DNA from: CBDFLD01 sp965249005
GTDB taxonomy: Bacteria > Acidobacteriota > UBA6911
NCBI GenBank assembly: GCA_965249005.1
Contig: CBDFLD010000023.1
Coordinates: 1,178,001-1,242,000 of the forward strand
Direction of reading: 5' to 3'
Length of the DNA stretch: 64,000 bases
In this document: in pieces, positions 60,727 through 64,000 of the stretch
Layout: every line of letters starts with the position of its first letter
Numbering within the stretch: position 1 is the first letter of the stretch
The notes under the pieces: generated by a model
The model's input: only the letters and a program-made list of their open reading frames with translations
Databases searched by the model: none
Told to the model about the DNA's origin: nothing
Translations under genes and position numbers: made by a program

Positions 60727-62364
60727 CTAAACCTTCGGTTTCTTGCGTGCCGCCATGGGATGACTGGAAAGCTTCCGATGGTCGTCCAATCCGGTGACCG
60801 ACAGCTCGCGCTCGCTCTCTTTGAATTCCTGTCCTAGCTCGTGAAGATTCGCCATGACCGTGTGATCCACGAGCGCCGTGCCCGACATATCAACGACCAC
60901 CCGCGGTGTTTCCGTCAGCCGCCCGATGCGGTTCTTGAGTGCGATCCAGGTGCTGAAGACCGCTGACTTTTGCACCGTGACGGTGGCCGCGCTGCCGCTC
61001 CCCGCTTCGACGCTGATGCTGGGCTTGAAGAGCGAACTCAGCGGGGCACCGTTGATCAAGTGAATGAAGGCTTTGACCAGAATCCCGATGCCGATTCCCA
61101 CGAGAAGGTCGGTGGCAAGCACACCCAATATCGTGGACACGAAAATAATCAGTTGCTCGCGCCCTACTTTGTACATGTGCATGAACTCTTGCGGCGACGC
61201 CAACCGAAAGCCGGTGAAGACGAGCATGGCGGCCAGCGCCGCGAGCGGTATCCGATCAATTAGAGTGGGCACCAGCGCCACGAACAAGAGCAGGAACGTA
61301 CCGTGGAACAAGTTGGCGAATCGTGTGCGGGCTCCGCTGTCGATGTTTGCCTTGCTCCGAACGATCTCGGAAATCATAGGAAGCCCGCCCACGAACGCTG
61401 ACACTGTATTGCCAATACCCACTGCGAGCAGATCACGATCGAGATTGGTCTTCCGCCGCCAGGGATCGATTTGATCGACCGCCTTGGCACTCAAGATGGA
61501 CTCGAGGCTACCGATGAGTGCGAACATCAAGATGTACTTCAAACCGATGGCGCTCAGTATGCCCGAAAAATCCGGAAAGGTCACAGCCGCGAACATATCG
61601 TCTGGAACGTCGACCAGGTAGCGAAGACCGAGTGTGTAGGTTTCATCGTCGAACGTGTAAGCATGTTCGTCCCCAATGTCGAAGTACATACCCAATGGGA
61701 CAGCGATGAGTAGCACCAACATGGGCGCCGGAATGATCTTGAGCCGCGGATTCTTGATGAAGGTGTAGCCGAACATGATGACGAGGCTCACGATGCCGAT
61801 GAGTGCAATCACCGGATTCAGCTCCATGACGTAGCGGGGAAACGAGGCGAGTCGCTCGAGCGGTGTCCCCTCACCTTTGACACCCAGCGTGATGGGGACC
61901 TGCGTGGCAATGACGAGCACACCGATCGAAGCGAGTAGCCCGTGTACGGCTGCAGTGGGAAAGAACTCGCCCAGGATTCCAGACCGAAAGATCCCCAGGA
62001 GAATTTGAATGACGCCGGCGACCACGCCCACTCCGAGGGCGAGCCGGTACGCTTGGAAATCGGCGGTCGGATCGGCTCCACCTGTATAGCCGAACTCGGT
62101 AACACAGCCCAAGGCGACGACGATGAGTCCTGCGGCCGGCCCTTTGATGGTGAGCTCCGAGTTGCTGAAGAAAGCAGAGAGAATACCGCCAATGATGGCG
62201 GTATACACACCGGCGATGGCGGGATAGCCACAGGCCAAGGAGATGGCCAGGCACAACGGAAGGGCAATAAGAAAAACGAGGAAGCCGGAAAGGATGTCCG
62301 CCTTCCAGTATTCTTTTAAACCTTCTAGGGTTCCGCGGGGAACCTCAGATGCTTGTGCGTTCAT
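60727..62364 (-). CDS. SulP-family anion transporter with STAS domain
   Basis: 545 residues. The transport domain shows LALPLCLAISLACGYP-like start (FLIALPLCLAISLACGYPAI), GGILSAFFSNSELTIKGPAAG, VGGLPMISEIVRSKANIDSG and AALAAMLVFTGFRLASP, followed by a STAS domain (VVVDMSGTALVDHTVMANLH) near residues 470-520. SulP proteins move sulfate, bicarbonate (BicA type) or dicarboxylates. Its place upstream of dabA, 167 bp away, favours bicarbonate, but the substrate is not read from the sequence. AAGGTAGG precedes the ATG. It is the first gene of the run. Confidence 0.92.
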   Translation of the reverse strand: MNAQASEVPRGTLEGLKEYWKADILSGFLVFLIALPLCLAISLACGYPAIAGVYTAIIGGILSAFFSNSELTIKGPAAGLIVVALGCVTEFGYTGGADPTADFQAYRLALGVGVVAGVIQILLGIFRSGILGEFFPTAAVHGLLASIGVLVIATQVPITLGVKGEGTPLERLASFPRYVMELNPVIALIGIVSLVIMFGYTFIKNPRLKIIPAPMLVLLIAVPLGMYFDIGDEHAYTFDDETYTLGLRYLVDVPDDMFAAVTFPDFSGILSAIGLKYILMFALIGSLESILSAKAVDQIDPWRRKTNLDRDLLAVGIGNTVSAFVGGLPMISEIVRSKANIDSGARTRFANLFHGTFLLLFVALVPTLIDRIPLAALAAMLVFTGFRLASPQEFMHMYKVGREQLIIFVSTILGVLATDLLVGIGIGILVKAFIHLINGAPLSSLFKPSISVEAGSGSAATVTVQKSAVFSTWIALKNRIGRLTETPRVVVDMSGTALVDHTVMANLHELGQEFKESERELSVTGLDDHRKLSSHPMAARKKPKV

Positions 62365-63096
62365 GTCGACCTACCTTCGCGTTTCCACGTCGAAATTCAA
62401 ACCTGAGAGCGCTAGGCGCGTGACGGTTACTCACGACGCTGAATTTCGTTGAGACGAATGAAAGAAAGTCCGTTTTGCCGGGCACAGAGTGCCCCAGCAT
62501 CGTTGCTCGGGGAAAGCCTCACTTCGAGCGGCCCGGGTTGATGAGTCCACCACGCGTAAAATTGTGCGTTGCGGGCTCGAGCTCCGGGCGGAGGCCCTAG
62601 CAGTACGTTTAAGTTGGAGGTGCGCGGCTCTGCGCCACGCTCGAGAGGTTCACTTGGAGGCGTGTCTTCGACTCGGGCCGAATCCAACCCGCGTTTCGAG
62701 GTGAATCAGCCCGCGGGCCGCGTAAATGCCGAATTCCGACAACGTGATCCTCGTTAGGCTGGGCTGTTCTGGCGACGAGGTCGAGTCGGTTGGTCGAATG
62801 CGGGTCCACAACCTTGATGTGCAGTGGAAGCTCACCATCACGGTGGTGAAAATCCCATCGCTGGGTGCCATTGGATGTGCGCGCCGGCGAATGACGTGAG
62901 CAGCCTCGATCTCTCGCTCGTGCCGGAGTGACGGCACCGGCAACGAAGAGGCAAACGAGTATGGGAAAACATCTGATGAGATGCCGATTCGATCGAGTGC
63001 CGACCAGATGTAGCGTCGTATCAGCGGTGAGGCGCACGAGCAAGACCCTACCCATCGGCGCAAAACCTGTCAACCGTTAAATCGATGGGGGTCATG
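62365..63096. other. Intergenic region upstream of the Ci-uptake run
   Basis: About 730 bp between sulP and the transposase. Minus-strand frames at 62427-62687 and 62609-63073 look protein-like in places but have no family resemblance, and may be a decayed gene. The promoter of the sulP run should be here, but I cannot assign -35/-10 boxes with confidence. Confidence 0.5.
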
Positions 63097-64000
63097 TCAA
63101 GCTGCTTGTGTAAAAAGGTCGAGGGTACGAGTTGGTCGTTGTTCCTTCCAATCGAGATTGAATCGATGGAAGATCGAGTAAATGATTCTGTCGACACTCT
63201 GGACATTAACAAAGCAAACCATCGGACGCGTTCTCCGTCGAACCTCAACGAAGCAGCGTTCGATGACGTTGGTGGTTCGTAGCTTCTTCCACAGAGGCCG
63301 TGGGAAGCTGTAAAAGGCCAGTAACTCAGGGAGATCCTTCTCCAATCGATTCACCATCTTCGGATAATCCTTGTGCCAGCAACGCTTCAGCCTCCTGAAA
63401 GCTGTCAGTGCATCCCGACGGCTATCGGCCTGGTAGATGGCCCGTGCATCCTGCTTGATCTGGTCTCGATCGCACTTTCGGACTGAATTGACGATGTTTC
63501 GCATCTTATGTGCCCAGCAGCGTTGGTGCTGAGCTCTCGGATAGATCGTTTCAATGGCCGCTGCCAGACCTGCACAGCCGTCGGTCACAATCAGCTCGAG
63601 GTTATCTCCCTCTATACCACGCCGGTACAGATCTCCTAAGAGTCCTTCCCAGGCAGCTTGACTCTCTCCACTGCTGCGCATAAATGCCAAAAGCTGCCGG
63701 CTACCATCCGCTCTCACCCCGTAGGCCACCAGCATCTGCACCCGTTTCCGCCCACTCGGACGTCTTACCCTCAGACTCACTCCGTCCAGAAACAGTGTCT
63801 TCCATTCGTCACTCAACCGAGCTCGGTGAAATCGCTGTACTGCTTCATCTAGCTCTCGTGTCAGCTGCGATACCGTCTGTGCACTGACAACTTCTCCCGT
63901 CATGATCGCCACAATCCGTCCCACCGTCCGTGTGCTGATTCCTCTGAGAAACGCCTCTCGTATCAGCAACGTTACCTCGTCAGCTCGTCGTTGAAACCGT
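63085..64000 (-). mobile_element. IS256-type insertion sequence, partial
   Basis: The transposase gene above occupies most of it. The 3' boundary probably lies a few to tens of bases after the transposase stop at 63097, but its inverted repeat cannot be paired because the other end is outside the window. Confidence 0.6.
63097..64000 (-). CDS. IS256-family transposase, 5' end outside window
   Basis: The frame is open to the window edge (RFQRRADEVTLLIREAFLRG before the first in-window start). It has the family blocks: LFLDGVSLRVRRPSG with the first Asp, IVTDGCAGLAAAIETIYP with the second, HQRCWAHKMRNIVNS with the C-x2-H motif, and TTNVIERCFVEVRRRTRPM with the final Glu. About 300 residues are visible. 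It belongs to the same broad superfamily as the element at 17909, but is a different subgroup. The element edge near the stop is not resolved. Confidence 0.9.
   Translation of the reverse strand, partial: RFQRRADEVTLLIREAFLRGISTRTVGRIVAIMTGEVVSAQTVSQLTRELDEAVQRFHRARLSDEWKTLFLDGVSLRVRRPSGRKRVQMLVAYGVRADGSRQLLAFMRSSGESQAAWEGLLGDLYRRGIEGDNLELIVTDGCAGLAAAIETIYPRAQHQRCWAHKMRNIVNSVRKCDRDQIKQDARAIYQADSRRDALTAFRRLKRCWHKDYPKMVNRLEKDLPELLAFYSFPRPLWKKLRTTNVIERCFVEVRRRTRPMVCFVNVQSVDRIIYSIFHRFNLDWKEQRPTRTLDLFTQAA

Noticed and set aside
62427..63073. Minus-strand frames upstream of sulP as a secreted protein gene
   Set aside because: Two overlapping frames would need a join, and neither has a recognisable domain; left as intergenic.
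1..64000. CRISPR array, intact tRNA or rRNA gene
   Set aside because: No regularly spaced repeats were seen, and the only tRNA-like sequences are the two 3' halves.

Overview
The window reads as chromosomal DNA of a GC-rich, heterotrophic Gram-negative bacterium, most likely Acidobacteriota or a neighbouring phylum. This is inferred from gene content: many Tat-exported or secreted oxidoreductases and hydrolases, a DUF1549/DUF1553/DUF1501 protein, CehA-type and sulfatase enzymes, and GGAGG-type ribosome binding sites. No rRNA or intact tRNA is present to settle the taxonomy.

Positions 1-17.5 kb hold a catabolic and exported-enzyme region: a sulfatase, a Tat-signal galactonate-dehydratase-like enzyme, an M28-like peptidase, a CocE-type hydrolase, a K+ channel-RCK-receiver-HPt fusion, then a minus-strand run of esterase, enolase-superfamily enzyme, sialidase-like propeller and GH172. 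Facing it are an epimerase-like TIM barrel, a ThuA-domain protein and a cysteine-rich protein. A Tat-type amidohydrolase at 15.7-16.7 kb is broken by a frameshift and an in-frame stop.

Positions 17.5-36.7 kb: a 1.4 kb insertion sequence has split a small secreted-protein gene so cleanly that its removal restores the reading frame. Next come a GH51 arabinofuranosidase, a long-form isocitrate lyase, a relic of a second GH51 gene, an operon of agarase-like protein, ornithine-cyclodeaminase-like enzyme and a 1,376-residue PSD1-type/DUF1501 fusion, then a FAD amine oxidase, a zinc alcohol dehydrogenase and a cytochrome P450.

Positions 36.7-49.9 kb form a worn accessory region. It has two direct copies of a tRNA 3' half about 6.6 kb apart, a scrambled metallo-beta-lactamase-fold gene, frameshifted OmpA-domain and PaaI-type genes, a tyrosine-recombinase relic, a probable group II intron 3' relic, a truncated epoxide-hydrolase-like gene, and a segmental duplication (alpha/beta hydrolase plus YjbQ) in which one copy is collapsed. 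Intact genes here encode a TolB-like protein, an aldo/keto reductase, a GH32/43-like propeller and a CehA-type protein with EF-hands.

Positions 50.0-62.4 kb are a compact minus-strand run: SulP transporter, DabA (DUF2309), Mrp E, F, G, a DUF4040/MrpB-like subunit, MrpB, C, D, then NuoL-like and NuoM-like subunits, with ATGA overlaps through most of it. It looks like a cation- or proton-coupled inorganic-carbon uptake system and is the most interesting locus in the window. The right edge carries a partial IS256-type transposase.
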